Shown piece by piece: positions 45,570 through 56,283 of a DNA stretch of 64,000 nucleotides; positions within the stretch are counted from its first letter, which is position 1; every line of letters begins with the position of its first letter. Origin of the DNA: Crossaster papposus. Lineage: Eukaryota; Echinodermata; Asteroidea; Velatida; Solasteridae. Location of the stretch: contig JBAIAA010000102.1 of assembly GCA_037893245.1 (NCBI GenBank), positions 186,001-250,000 on the forward strand. The letters run 5' to 3'. Below the pieces are notes generated by a model. The model did not search any database and was not told where the DNA came from. It was given only the letters and a program-made list of their open reading frames with translations. A program made the translations under genes and the position numbers.

Positions 45570-46037
45570 CGACGACTGGGGCATTCGGGAAAAAGTCGCT
45601 GCTGTCGTACACGACAATGCTTTCAACGTGAAAGATCTGGGGCTCCTAAACAACACCATGGATGTCGGCTGTGCAGCACATAAACTTCAACTTTCCATCA
45701 ACAAGGGTCTGGATTCGGCCCGTCAGATCCAGACTGCCATCGGTGGAGTTGGCCGGCTGGTGGGTCATTTTAGGCGCAGCACCTTGGCTACAAAAGCATT
45801 GGAACAAAAACAGTCGGCCATGGAAGTTCCAAAACACCGTCTTGTACAGTCCGTGAAGACGCGTTGGAACTCAACATACGACATGCTGCGAGTTGCCAAG
45901 GAACAGCGATGGCCACTATGCGCCGTTCTAAGCGATAGGGGTATCACCAAGCCAGCGGACGCCAAACACTCGAGCTCACGAACGCTCAGTGGGACCTGGT
46001 CGGCGAAATTGTCACTTGCCTTAAGCCACTGCAGGTA

Positions 46038-46243
46038 TTTAAAAATGTTTGTCAGTTTTCTAACATTTTTGAAATATATATTGTTTGTGTTCTCTCCTTC
46101 TCGAGTTGGGACTTGGTTTTGACGGGCTGGGTGTAAAATATTGCATCATTTTATCATTTAATAAAATTAATAATGATACCATCCCATTGTTTAACTTGTT
46201 TATTTAATTGTTAAATATACCATTATGGGTATATATTTTTAAT
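46038..46243. mobile_element. 206-bp insertion in hAT with 4-bp GGTA repeat
   Basis: GGTA occurs at 46034-46037 and 46244-46247. Collapsing one copy joins LKPLQ to VATTCLS in frame. The insert is AT-rich with weak inverted ends (TTTAAAAAT and ATTAAAAAT). An intron is less likely, because an AG acceptor in phase is missing. Confidence 0.5.
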
Positions 46244-47798
46244 GGTAGCTACAACGTGTCTGTCGTACGAGACAAACGCAAGTGGCAGTTGCGTATACCC
46301 AGTGGTTTTTGGTGTGCAGGGACATCTCCAAGCAACAGAAGACGATTCAGCCCCAGTTAAAACTCTGAAAAGAGCAGTCCGTAACGACTTGGCCAAAAGG
46401 TATGTGACTGTGCGTTAACGTAAAAACAAATTGACCATACAAATTGTCAATTTGTCCCAACAGCTATTTTTCACCCCTAGACTACAGACGAAACAGAGAA
46501 TAGACGAGAGCATAAAGGGCTCAATTCTAAAGGCCAATCACAACCCTGTTTGACGGCCACATCAGCAGCCACAAAGCCTTTTGTCGATCAAAATCGCAGC
46601 CCCCCCCCCAAAAAAAAAAAAAAAAAAATAACGTAGTGCGTTCGTTACATAATACTAATACGATATCGTTAAAAAGAAAGTTGCTTGGAGCCTTGGACCA
46701 ACATAATTTCCCCCATAGTAGTATTCCTGCATTGTATTTTAATTGGTTCAACACTTCAACTTAATGGTTTGTTTTTGAAAACATAGGATTTTAATATTGT
46801 AAACGTCCTGTTAATCATTAGATCTAGAGCAAACTTCGTTAGTTTTTTGTAAGTTATTGTAGCGAGATTTTGTTTTGTCCTTCATTTATGAGTTCAGTTT
46901 AGTTCTGTCACTTCTGTGGCCATTAAAATATTTATTTTACGCTGTTTTCTTTAAGTTCTTATTTGGCCATTATGGTTTGTATATCTGATTTGTTGGGCAG
47001 GGCACCTCAAATGTTATTTATATTGAAAAGTTACGGGAACTGCAACAAAATAATAGCATGTGCCATGCGAATAGGAGGGTGGCAAAATAGATGGAAGTTG
47101 TAGTGGCAACATTCCAAAATACATCGATCGTCATCTGAATCCTGCAAATATAATGTTACAAAATAAATCAAATGACAGATCCCAGTTGGCTTTATTTGAA
47201 CAAGGGTTCAATAAAGAAAGAAACAATCGCAAGTCACCGCACGTACCACATGCTTTTTTCCCTCCCCCCCCCCCCCCCCTGCAAACATGAGGCTGGCCGG
47301 GCTGATTTCTTTTAGCTCTCATTGGATAGATTTCACTTGACCTGTGACAAGCATGCAGCACACTTTTTATTGCACCCTCGCGCGGATTGACCAATCATTT
47401 GTACAATCATGTTGCCTGTGCATTATTGTCCAATCAAAATGAATTACAAATCGGCAAGGGACGCGCAAAAAAAACCGCATGTAGGGTTGTCTAAGGGGCC
47501 CGCCCTGCAAATCAGGATAATGGCGGGAAGAGCTCAATTCTTGGAGCTCTCATTGGATAGATTTTGCGTGACCCGTCTTTCCGCGGATGTGATGCGATCA
47601 TAGTGCATGAACACATAGCATCACGCATGAAGCACGGCCACGTGCAACCCACTTACAGGCTAGGCCTTAAAGCCAGGCATTCATTATGATTTATGCGCCG
47701 TATGCTGGCCATGATGCGTGTACCACACTACATACAGTGCGTAGACCCTTCCCCCAAGTGAGCGCGCGCTGTGGTTTTTGTGAAACATCGGTGACTAA

Positions 47799-50700
47799 AG
47801 GCCCGGTCACACAGCCTTTCGCGTCTGTATCGCGGGTAAAATTTCGCAATTTTTTTTTGCCCGCGGTTGCCCGTGGTGGAAAATGTGCAAAATTGGCTTA
47901 CCCGCGGTTTACCCGTGGTATGCCCGCGGAACAGACGCCGGCGACTGTTCCGCGTCCTTATCGCGGGTGAAGCGCGGCGGTACCGCGGCCTACCACGGGT
48001 ATAATAAAGCAGCCGAACCGGGCTGTAGAAATCATAATCATAATCATTGACGTCTGGAGCACAACTGACGAATGCTCGGCAAATCGCGCTTTTTATATAC
48101 CTAAAATCAGACGTTGTACGGACGCGATTAGGCCGTGGACAATCGTATTTGGGACGTGTACAAGACGCAATTGAACGTGATTAGGCCGGTATTGGGGCGC
48201 GCTGTTTACGCGGAGAAAGGCGTTTGTCCGTGCTTACACGCGGTACACACGCTAATGCACGTGATAACAACGCGGTACAGACGCGGAACAAACGTGCTAT
48301 GACCGTGCTCCACCCGCGATTACCCGCGAAAATTTCGCGTCCTACCGCGTGTAACCACGTCTTAACCGCGGCCGTAGCACGTCCTAGCACGTTCGTTCCG
48401 CGTCTGTACCGCGTCTTTACCGCGTGTGCAGGCCCGTCAGATGGGGGGGGCGACGGTTGCGAACGCCCCCCCTTTGAAAATCTTTTTTTTTTTTTTTTTT
48501 TTTTTTAAGGTAAAAATTGCGTTTTTGGTTAAGAGAATGATGGCGCTTTCCCATCCAGTGACATTCCTCTCTCTGTGACTTGTATGGCTTAATTTAAGCA
48601 CGAAATAGTCTAGGCCCGTTATGTCCGAAATAAATGGAGTGGGCGAACACTAAAGACTAGATGACCGTATGGTATAAGATAAATCAAATGTGATTTTATT
48701 TGGGGTGCGAGGGGAGAATTGTAATCGCAAATTCTCTTGTGTTAGCAATAGCAGTGCTTTCGTGTCTTTACTGTTATGACACTCGTCAGTTGCAGGTAGG
48801 TGATTCCATGGTAAGGAATCGGGTCTAACTCGCAAGGTGTGTGGGTTTGGTGTGGTTACAATCAATGAACGTGAATTCCAGGTATTTGGAACTTAGCCAT
48901 ATTATTTATATTGGGTCCGTATTATTTCTCTTGTATAGAGAGCAGTATGTTGGGTTACAACTGTGTTTTTTTACTGCTTGGTGTTTTAATTGTTACGGTC
49001 CGGTTGTTTATGGCTCGGTTGCTGATTGGAATTGGCGTTTTTGCGTTCGCATTTGCCAGAGAAGAGGTTTGATATTTGTTGGTTAAGTGATCTCATTGTT
49101 ACCTTTTTTCGGTTTATTTCTTGCCATGGCTTTCCTATGCGGAAATTGTATATGAATATAATGAATATATTCGGATTGTGGGGCACATTGTAGGCAAGAA
49201 AAACCGTTTGGTTTGTTTTGGTTGATGAGATGTTTTAGGAGGGATGTTTCCCTGGTTTTGTTGGTATTCTCTGGGGTATATATGTACAGTTTGCGTACGT
49301 AAGATGGGTAGCGTGCAAAACGGCGTGGCCCGGTGGATGATACCGTGTTGTGATTGGTCATCTTATTATCCAATGGGTGCTCGGATGCGATAGAGCGGAA
49401 AACAGAGCATGGGTTGTGAACTCATGTTGTGGATTTGGGCTAAAAGTGTGTTTGTTTTTTGTTTGAAAAAGCCATTATTTATATTTTCCTATTTTGGAAA
49501 ATAGTTAAATGAGGTATGGGCTTTTAGATAATTTTTTCTTCTATCTTTTGATAGTTGTTTAAGAAAAAATCAAAACATCTAACCGTGTGCGGTGATGGAA
49601 AGAGACGTTTTTTTTGGTGTTTGAAAAAGAAACATATGGTCAAACCGTGTGCGGTATTTGGACAAATATGTTTTGGTCGGCCCTTTGTTTATGAGTATAG
49701 CGGCTACGTTGTGGCTGGTTTGTTTCAAATGTTATAATGTATTGTAGGTGGAATAATCCCGTCTGCGGGTTATTTGTGTTCCAAATTACAGATTTGCTGA
49801 TGTGCGTTCAGGTTTTTATTTGTTTAAACAAACGAGATGGCCGGGGTTTCCATGTTAGGATATTTGTACTTGTTGTTTTCCGAGTGCGAATGTGTGTGGG
49901 ATATCGATGTCATGTGACGTCTTATGTGTGATAGACTTATTAAAGCCAAGTCTGTGGTTGTACATGAGTACTCAAAGCAGAGAGAGAAACAACCTAATTG
50001 ACTTAAGCAACTACAGTTTGTAGTAGTCTCTACAGTTTGATCCATTGTAACTTCCTAACACCATTTATGCATTTGCTACAATGTTCCTCAAAGTTCCAAC
50101 TAAGGGCTAGGCTGACGTCATTAATGCGCAAACAGACTACTGCGCATACTTATTATGCACGAACGGACATGTGCTTTAGTGTTGCTACGACAGTTGATTT
50201 TTAACCCGGATTTTTAGTACTGATTAAGACATGGTTTTGAAACAATAATCTGACATAACGGTGTTACTTAGTCTATTTATGCAAATCACGACTTGGAATT
50301 AAAAGGATAGAAGGGAAATAAACGGTGTTTTCTCATTTCCTTGTACACTTATTTACACACGTGACCATGTTTTGTCACGTGATCACACGCTGCAACTCGT
50401 CAACGGACTGGTGGTGGAAGGTTGTTAAGATTGTTGTAGAATCATGTCAAAAACTACTTCCGGTATTTCTGTGCGTCGACCAACAAGAAAGGTAAACTAT
50501 GACACCATAATGGAACATTAAAATAAGAGAATGAGCGTGTTTCCGAAGGAAAATTTTTTTTTTGACTTTTTTGTTGTTGTTGAAAACGCCCCCCCTTTGA
50601 AAAAAAGTGTCTTACGGGCCTGGTGTGTACCACGTGTACCGCCCGCGATTACCCGCGGTCTAAATTTTTGGGCAGCCCAAAACTTTTTCGCGCGGCCAAC

Positions 50701-50860
50701 CGCGTATGAATTTCTTACCGCGTGTAACGACGGGTAAAGTACGGCTGTATTGCGTCTTTATCGCAACCTCAAAGCGTCCAACAGCGTCTGCTTCACGGGC
50801 AGAATTTTTTTGCCGTGATTCGGCCGCGATACGCCCGTGGAGGGCTGTGTGACCGGGCCT
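47799..50860. mobile_element. PIF/Harbinger-like element, non-autonomous, with nested insert
   Basis: Perfect 18-bp terminal inverted repeats AGGCCCGGTCACACAGCC at 47799-47816 and 50843-50860 are flanked by TAA on both sides (47796-47798 and 50861-50863), the 3-bp duplication typical of PIF/Harbinger. Subterminal regions are dense in CCCGCG, ACCGCG and related words. Without the nested insert the element would be about 0.86 kb and non-coding. Confidence 0.8.
48429..50622. mobile_element. 2.2-kb element nested in the Harbinger-like element
   Basis: The ends CAGGCCCGTCAGA and (minus strand) CAGGCCCGTAAGA are inverted, flanked by GTGTG at 48424-48428 and 50623-50627. Just inside both ends the word AACGCCCCCCCTTTGAAAA occurs in direct orientation. 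The interior has short ORFs only and two copies of AACCGTGTGCGGT (about 49581 and 49643); no transposase is recognised. Confidence 0.65.
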
Positions 50861-51714
50861 TAACGTTGACACAATCATGACTCAACTGCAGGTTTATTAA
50901 ATTATATTTAACATTTAAAAACCTTACAATTTTACTCACCGAGTCTCTTAAAATAAAAAGAAGTCTAGTTGCAAAATAGGTCCGTGCAATTGTTTAGTTT
51001 TCGCCAAGTCAAACGCAAGGGAAGTAAAGCACGCCATACCCATATACCAGCACGGCAAAGTCACGCTGCAGCTTGTTAGTACTATGATCGAATGAGCGGG
51101 GACGTACGCGCCAGGACGTGGTGGGAAAACATATAGGCTACTTTCGGGTTTTTGTTATGATTTTAATATATAGTCGCGGGTATCCGGGTACCCGACCGTT
51201 ACGGGAATAGGGTACCCGGGTCCACTAAAAATATACTACCCGTAAACGCACACCCTTAATTATTTTATTGAAATTTACGACCAATATTCAAACTGCATTG
51301 GAAAATGCTGGGTCTGTATGATCAAACTGTTCAAGCAGTGTCCCCCTCATTGACCGGACTATCGTCGAAATTTTCAACCGGCAAATTCAGTGTACAGCTT
51401 GACAAGACTCACGTCGTTCTCTATTGTCATCCCGAACCAGTCTTTCACTGGTTGGTGAGGGCCCTCCTTGGCTATTGCCACCACGATCAACGACATGATA
51501 TTAATCACTGCACGACCTCAAAATGTCAAAAAGCCAAGAAAAATGCCTGCGGGAATGCCTGGCCAACACAATGGCGAGATGGCACAGCGATCAGCAAGAG
51601 TGGCTACAGCGCATGCGCGTACTCGCTAGAAGCACGTTGGTGGCCTTTTCTTAGTTTTTTTAATACGGCGGTTTTTCGAGAAAAACATTTAAAAAATTAA
51701 AAATGTAAAAATTA

Positions 51715-52473
51715 ATTGGCAACTACCAGTAGGTTTGGGACACACAGGCCATCACAAACAGAGGGCAAGCAACCATCAGGAAGTCCTCGAGGTCTGATCG
51801 GGGATTCCCGGAATTAAATGTGACAAAATGGCCTGGAATAGTAGATTGATCGCACTAAATAGTGCATTATCCAGACAAAATAAATGTTGGGAGTGAACGG
51901 GTTCCTGAAATGTGTTTTCTTATAAAAAGGTGTGGTGTACAATATACATACCGGGTAAATAGATCCCTTTTTATTTTTCCTGTATTAACGACTAGAACAA
52001 TGATATGCAGTATAGAAATTGATGTGTACATCCTATAAGAAGCAACATGAAGAAATTGATAATTGGCAATAGTCCTTGTTAATTTTATGTACAGTTGATA
52101 TTCTGCTTGCATTATAGACCATTTACACAGAAAATTCAATCAGTGAAAGATTAAACCAAGTAGTCACACAGTGGCAATGGTCCGTTTATGTACAAGTGAT
52201 ATCTGCTTGAAATCAAGGCTATTTACACAAAACATTTGATTTAAGTTACCGGAAAATTCAAGTTATCAATGTTTGATACTCAATTCTTTGGGAACACATT
52301 TGATGTCATGCCAAAAAAAGGGGACATCTTAAACATTTATAATCACTTGAAAACATTTAAAAAGTAAACTGTTTGAAACAAGATATTGTCTATAATTGTC
52401 TAAATATCATCTAGAAACTCAAAGTTGAAAGAGACTGTAATTATCAGAAATTTCAGACTACAGATCTATGTGT
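51715..52473 (-). other. Conserved 3' flank of GPCR5
   Basis: Shared with 26390-27137, 35110-35540, 39720-40470 and 58320-58980. It contains the unfilled MITE-T target ACATCTTAAACATTTATAATC at about 52323. Short ORFs that recur in this flank are not conserved as frames between units. Confidence 0.6.
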
Positions 52474-53484
52474 TCAATTTGAGTTGCAAGGAAAACGCTG
52501 CTGCAAAAATGTCAAGTAAGTCCTCAGAAGGTTTCTGGTTTCCTGGCGCATGTCCTTGTTCCTGAAGAAATAGATGACCACATTCAGCCAACTGTTTGTG
52601 AGAATGGGCAGGGAAAACAAATAAAAGGTTACAAGGGAGCCCTCGATAATGGCACCGAGAATGAACCACGAAAGTGGCAAGATGTTCAGGATGAATGCGC
52701 TCAATACAATGAGGAGCAACGTGTGGAGCATCTTATTGTTGGGTCTCGGAGGGGGATTACCTTCAAGGGCCGCTGGATTGTCAGCGTGGATGCGGCGTTT
52801 GTGATGTCGGGAAATCAGAAAGAGTTTGATGTACGTTATCAGAACTACAAGCAGACAGGATATCACTGTGCACGAATATAGCACTTGTATGAATGTTAAG
52901 GTCAAAATACGTTGGTGCGAATTAATAAACGCAAAAAAAAAAAAGGTTGGCCAGTATTTTAAGTCCCATTTTGCCACAAAGCAGGATCCAATTGATATCA
53001 AGAAAGAAGCCGCAAAACCAGATATGACGACAACTCGTGCTCGTTTCACAGTTACAAGCGAAGGGTAGCGGAGGGCATGCACCACTGAAATGTAACGATC
53101 CACTGTCAACATGAGCAGAGACAAAGGACAGAAATATAACCTGACATATATGAGAAAGGCCTGCAGTCCACACAAAGCGTCACCAAACGGCCAGGAGTTG
53201 TAAAAAGCAGCAAATGTCATTGGCAGAGCCAGGAAAATCCCAACTCCAAGATCGGCAGCTGTCAGCGCTCTCAAAAAGACTTTGGTGGTGTCCTGGATGC
53301 TGTCCACACGTCTTAGAACGAGAAGACAAAGTGGGTTCAGTGTTAGCAGGAGAATCATTGTTACGACAAGAATGATGCACTGGACAATCCCCAGGATGCC
53401 TGCTGCACCATCTGTTGGCGCTGGTGTTGTTGAAACATTGTAGTCTCCCAGAACCAGAAACATAACATTTGGAGTAGAATTCAT
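52474..53484 (-). CDS. Orphan class A GPCR, copy 5 (loop-2 cysteine lost)
   Basis: 336 residues, intronless, with a three-residue longer N-terminus (MNSTPNVMFLVLGDYNVS) that loses one of the three N-glycosylation sites. DRY is intact and the TM3 cysteine is present. The loop-2 cysteine found in all sister copies is replaced by Phe in a run of four Phe (PTFFFFAF), coded by twelve consecutive T (A on the plus strand, 52933-52944). The conserved disulfide cannot form unless this homopolymer is a sequencing slip with substitution. TM6 reads ILNILPLSWFI and TM7 NVVIYFF. The promoter has two CCAAT words at 53630-53634 and 53656-53660. Confidence 0.88.
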   Translation of the reverse strand: MNSTPNVMFLVLGDYNVSTTPAPTDGAAGILGIVQCIILVVTMILLLTLNPLCLLVLRRVDSIQDTTKVFLRALTAADLGVGIFLALPMTFAAFYNSWPFGDALCGLQAFLIYVRLYFCPLSLLMLTVDRYISVVHALRYPSLVTVKRARVVVISGFAASFLISIGSCFVAKWDLKYWPTFFFFAFINSHQRILTLTFIQVLYSCTVISCLLVVLITYIKLFLISRHHKRRIHADNPAALEGNPPPRPNNKMLHTLLLIVLSAFILNILPLSWFILGAIIEGSLVTFYLFSLPILTNSWLNVVIYFFRNKDMRQETRNLLRTYLTFLQQRFPCNSN

Positions 53485-53626
53485 TGTGGCAAGACTACAA
53501 TAACCCCAAACATATGCTCAGAAGTCCTGACATTAACAACTTGCTGTAGACTGTAGTCTGCAAAACTGAGTACTGCCTGCTGGCAAGATAATGCCTCACA
53601 CAACAATTGTGGCTTTGCCAAGGCCG

Positions 53627-53663
53627 CTGATTGGATGGTCAACACTGAAATTTTGATTGGCTA
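53627..53663 (-). promoter_or_regulatory. Double CCAAT-box promoter of GPCR5
   Basis: ATTGG at 53630-53634 and 53656-53660. A small insertion (GATGGTCAACACTG for GATGACACTG) widens the spacing to 26 bp. Confidence 0.5.
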
Positions 53664-53972
53664 CTGCACAAGATCAGGGCTTGTTTTCCTTCCTGCTTGA
53701 TCCACTTAAGTTTTACGTCAATCATGGTTCTTTGTAATCAAAAAGTAATATAAGCCATCAATCACTTGACTAATTAATGACAATTTGGCAATCTGGATAT
53801 TACATAGACTAATTGGCTTATATGAACAATCTCCATTAGCTGCTTGAAGTCAGTTATCTATCTTTTACAAGCAATGTGTCAATAAAAAATGGGTGATATT
53901 TGCTACCAATTATAAATAAGCCTGGGTCATTAAGCGGTGAAAGGCGAGGAAAGAACTGCTACGCCAACCCAA

Positions 53973-54053
53973 TGTTCAATTTGAGTTGCACAGAAGGTGT
54001 TGTTGGACAAATATACAATAAGTCCTCAGCAGATTTCTGGCTGCTTGGTGGCA
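53973..54053 (-). pseudogene. Second-lineage GPCR 3' stub (U5)
   Basis: Only the tail region remains (TTTGAGTTGCACAGAAGG to CTGCTTGGTGGC on the plus strand). Homology ends at about 54053, where the DIRS-type sequence begins. Confidence 0.55.
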
Positions 54054-54169
54054 GGCTAGTCGAGACGCCCGTATATATAAAGGAAAATGTATATCGTGCT
54101 TTAAACCATTTTTAATTTAATATAAATGAAAAAAGGCACGATGTATTACCTGTTCAATTAGTCACCGGG

Positions 54170-55265
54170 CGAGGCCGGGAAGGACTACTGTACAGGGTAG
54201 GGTTCTGAGACGAGGACTGTTGAGATTTCAGTATCGTCTTCCCTGTGATACCTCCAGTCTGAAGTACGTCACGTAGGTAGCAAGGTGCAAATGTCGAGTT
54301 CGACTTCCAGCATGCTGCCTGTGAAATTTCTGAGATAGGGAGCCCTAGGACGTCACTACGGCGCGTATGTCATGGGACCGGACAGGGCCTTGGACAGAAG
54401 TGTTCCTTTTGGACGGCCAGTCTGAGTTAAATTAGCAAATTTGATTGCTGAAACTACCCAACGCGCAATGGTGTCCCTTGAGGCGGGGCCATGCGGCTGT
54501 GTTGTTGTAATAAAAAGCTGCATGCAAACACCCCGGAGCGGTTTAGTGCGTGCCAAATACTATTTCAGGGATCGCACGGGACACCATAATTTGTATGAGA
54601 GGACAGGAGGTGGACCCAATTTTTGGAACGAAAATATCAGGGGGGCTAAATGCTGCTGTCTGATTTTTCGTCAGAAAGGACACTTTAGGGATCAGACGGA
54701 CCCCGCCTGATTCCCAGCGAATATGCCCCGGTTTAAGAGTCAGCGCATGATTTTCGCTGCTACGTCGAGAGGTAGCCGCTGCAAGCAGAAAAGCTAACTT
54801 TATTGATATATGAATGAGAGATGCCTGGCCTAATGGTTCATATGGAGCCTTGGCCAAAATGTTCAGGACCTGGCCAAAATGTTCAGGATCTGACCGAGAT
54901 CCAAGGATGGGACTAGTTTTCGGACTGTTGGTCTCTCATTGAACATTGAGTAGGTGGGTGATCGCCGCATTAGAGGAAATAGATGAGCCATTAGCGAAGT
55001 CTTTGTGGATCGCTGCTATGGCTGATCGATAAATTCGCACTGTTCCTGACAGATTGGCTCTAAACAATGACAGCAAAAATTCCGAACAGTGAGTTAAAGA
55101 AGCACGAAGTGGATTCACAGTCTGTTCTTCGTACCACTTATTATAGTGTCGTAGCCGACTGTCATATATTCGTCGTGTTGAGAGACGACGTCCTTTTGCG
55201 GCCATGGCTGCAGCGTCTTCCGAAAGACCTGCTGATCTGAAGGCACGCTTGACAGTGACCAGCAC
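54170..55265 (-). pseudogene. DIRS tyrosine recombinase (broken frame)
   Basis: Pieces in order on the minus strand: a core-binding domain (STRRIYDSRLRHYNKWYEE, SLFRANLSGTVRIYRSAI), then the catalytic-domain start with KLAFLLAAATSRRSSE, whose Arg matches the first catalytic Arg of DIRS recombinases, then RTKPLRGVCMQLFITT, then a C-terminal piece with ACWKSNSTFAPCYLRDV, where the Tyr of CYLRD fits the nucleophile. At least two frame changes separate the pieces. Recombinase of this type circularises or integrates the DNA copy. Confidence 0.65.
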
Positions 55266-55325
55266 GCTAGGTGGAGATCTCCTGGAGCCGGGTGTTGGAA
55301 CCGCGACTGAGGCTGGAGGAATAGG

Positions 55326-55830
55326 TCATAACGATCTGGGAGGATTAGCGGGGAGCCCGCTAGGAGACTCACCAGTCGTGGAAACCAGGACTGATGCGGC
55401 CAGAAGGGGGCGATCAGTAGGATCTTGCACCTGTTTCTTTCCAGTTTCCCTGATGACCCTTGTAAGGATCAAGATCGGAGGGAAGGCACAGGCGAAAATG
55501 TTTGTCCAGTCTATTGATAGCGCGTTCGAGGCCCATGCCTGAGGATGGTGGTATGTCGAGCAAAACACCGGTAGTTGGGTGGTGATCGCTGAGGCAAACA
55601 GATCTATGTGTGGACGACCCAGGATTGAGAAGATTTGACTTGCGACCCTTTGGTTAAATGACCACTCGGCCCCTGAAGAGAGCATGTGCCATGTCGTTTT
55701 CCACACCCGGAACGTGAATGGCACGTAGATCGACCTTGTTTTGAATTATCCACTGAAACAACTCCCAGGTCAGATAACATAATTGGGGTGATCTGGAACG
55801 CACGTCTTGTGAGTGCGTGGAAGGGGTTTG
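55326..55830 (-). pseudogene. DIRS RNase H region (frameshifted)
   Basis: Reads LTWELFQWIIQNKVDLRAIHVPG then, after a frameshift at about 55670, AEWSFNQRVASQIF, RPHIDLFAS and WASNALSIDWTN, the conserved spacing seen in DIRS RNase H and connector regions. The usual ADxLSR is AHALFR here. Confidence 0.65.
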
Positions 55831-56283
55831 GACACTGTTAGAATCTATGTCAGGAACATCCGTGGGACCCTTACGGCTAGTCGCCCGGGGAACCGCGGGT
55901 GTACGGGGAGGTTTATCCCCGGTGCCATCACGGTGTTCCATACTGTGGAACGTACGTCTGGTGACTGTCAGACCGTGGAAAACAGGGTGACCGTTACAGA
56001 CTACGGCGATGGCTCTGAGCGAGACTCGCCTCTCTGAACTAGGCAAGACAGCGGAGGGAAGGGAACGGCCAGCAGCCGATATACCCATGAGGGTCTTGTC
56101 ACTATCTCGTTTATAGCCCCACTACCGAGATAGCCTAGGACGGCCGAGGGGTAGGGAACGACCTCTGTCAATATACCCAACTAAACGTCCTCTACTAGCT
56201 TACTAGCTCCCCGAGCTAACTGAGACGTCAATGCCCGTTTTATATTTGTTATAAGAATTTTAGAGTGAACTACATTTTGGGTA

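Larger units (their letters stand above)
44744..46520 (+). pseudogene. hAT transposase catalytic region, multiply interrupted
   Basis: Continues the hAT frame: HTAQALAGQLGRIIDD, then WGIREKVAAVVHDNAFN (second acidic residue) and CAAHKLQLSINKGL, then RLVQSVKTRWNSTYDML. Breaks: a 641-bp MITE at 44929-45569 splits IIDD from WGIREK; a frameshift at about 45970 (after it LTNAQWDLVGEIVTCLKPLQ); a 206-bp insertion at 46038-46243; then VATTCLSYETN and VYPVVFGVQGHLQATEDD to LAKR at 46401. A possible GT-AG intron (46400-46468) leads to a short piece ending in a stop. The C-terminal dimerisation domain is not found. Confidence 0.7.
43502..51714. mobile_element. 8.2-kb block of nested transposons in U5
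   Basis: At 43502 similarity to sister units stops within TGAATGTTA, and it resumes at about 51715 (AATTGGCAACTACCAGTAGG). About 190 bp of unit sequence is missing, so this is an insertion with deletion. It contains a broken hAT gene, a Harbinger-like element with a nested element, and non-coding DNA (43502-44271, 46550-47795, 50864-51714) in which I see no gene. Confidence 0.7.
43119..56221 (-). repeat. GPCR tandem unit U5, inflated by insertions
   Basis: The conserved flank (43119-43501) and its continuation at 51715 are separated by 8.2 kb of foreign DNA. The unit also holds GPCR5 and a 3' stub of the second-lineage receptor that is cut at about 54053 by a DIRS-type remnant, which runs to 56221. 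Without these the unit would be about 2.7 kb. Confidence 0.75.
54054..56221 (-). mobile_element. DIRS-type (tyrosine recombinase) retrotransposon, internally deleted
   Basis: The minus strand carries, in order, a gag-like hydrophilic stretch (56088-55830), RNase H pieces and a tyrosine recombinase. Reverse transcriptase is missing, apparently deleted between the gag-like part and RNase H. The element interrupts the second-lineage GPCR stub on one side and joins the conserved flank at about 56222 on the other. Frameshifts are present, so it is not expected to be autonomous. Confidence 0.7.

Noticed and set aside
46035..46319. GT-AG intron from 46035 to 46319 in the hAT gene
   Set aside because: The reading frame VATTCLS to VQGHLQATEDD is open from 46244, well before that acceptor, so the intron would remove conserved coding. 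Insertion 46038-46243 fits better.
48181..48508. ORFs rich in Arg, Thr and Ala in the Harbinger-like arm
   Set aside because: They translate the CCCGCG subterminal words. No domain.
51305..51700. 131-codon plus-strand ORF (MLGLYDQTVQAV)
   Set aside because: Lies in the transposon block. No family recognised, no splice or promoter support, and a low-complexity end. Possible transposon relic but not supportable.
55204..55542. 112-codon plus-strand ORF opposite the DIRS remnant
   Set aside because: Shadow of the minus-strand recombinase and RNase H frames.
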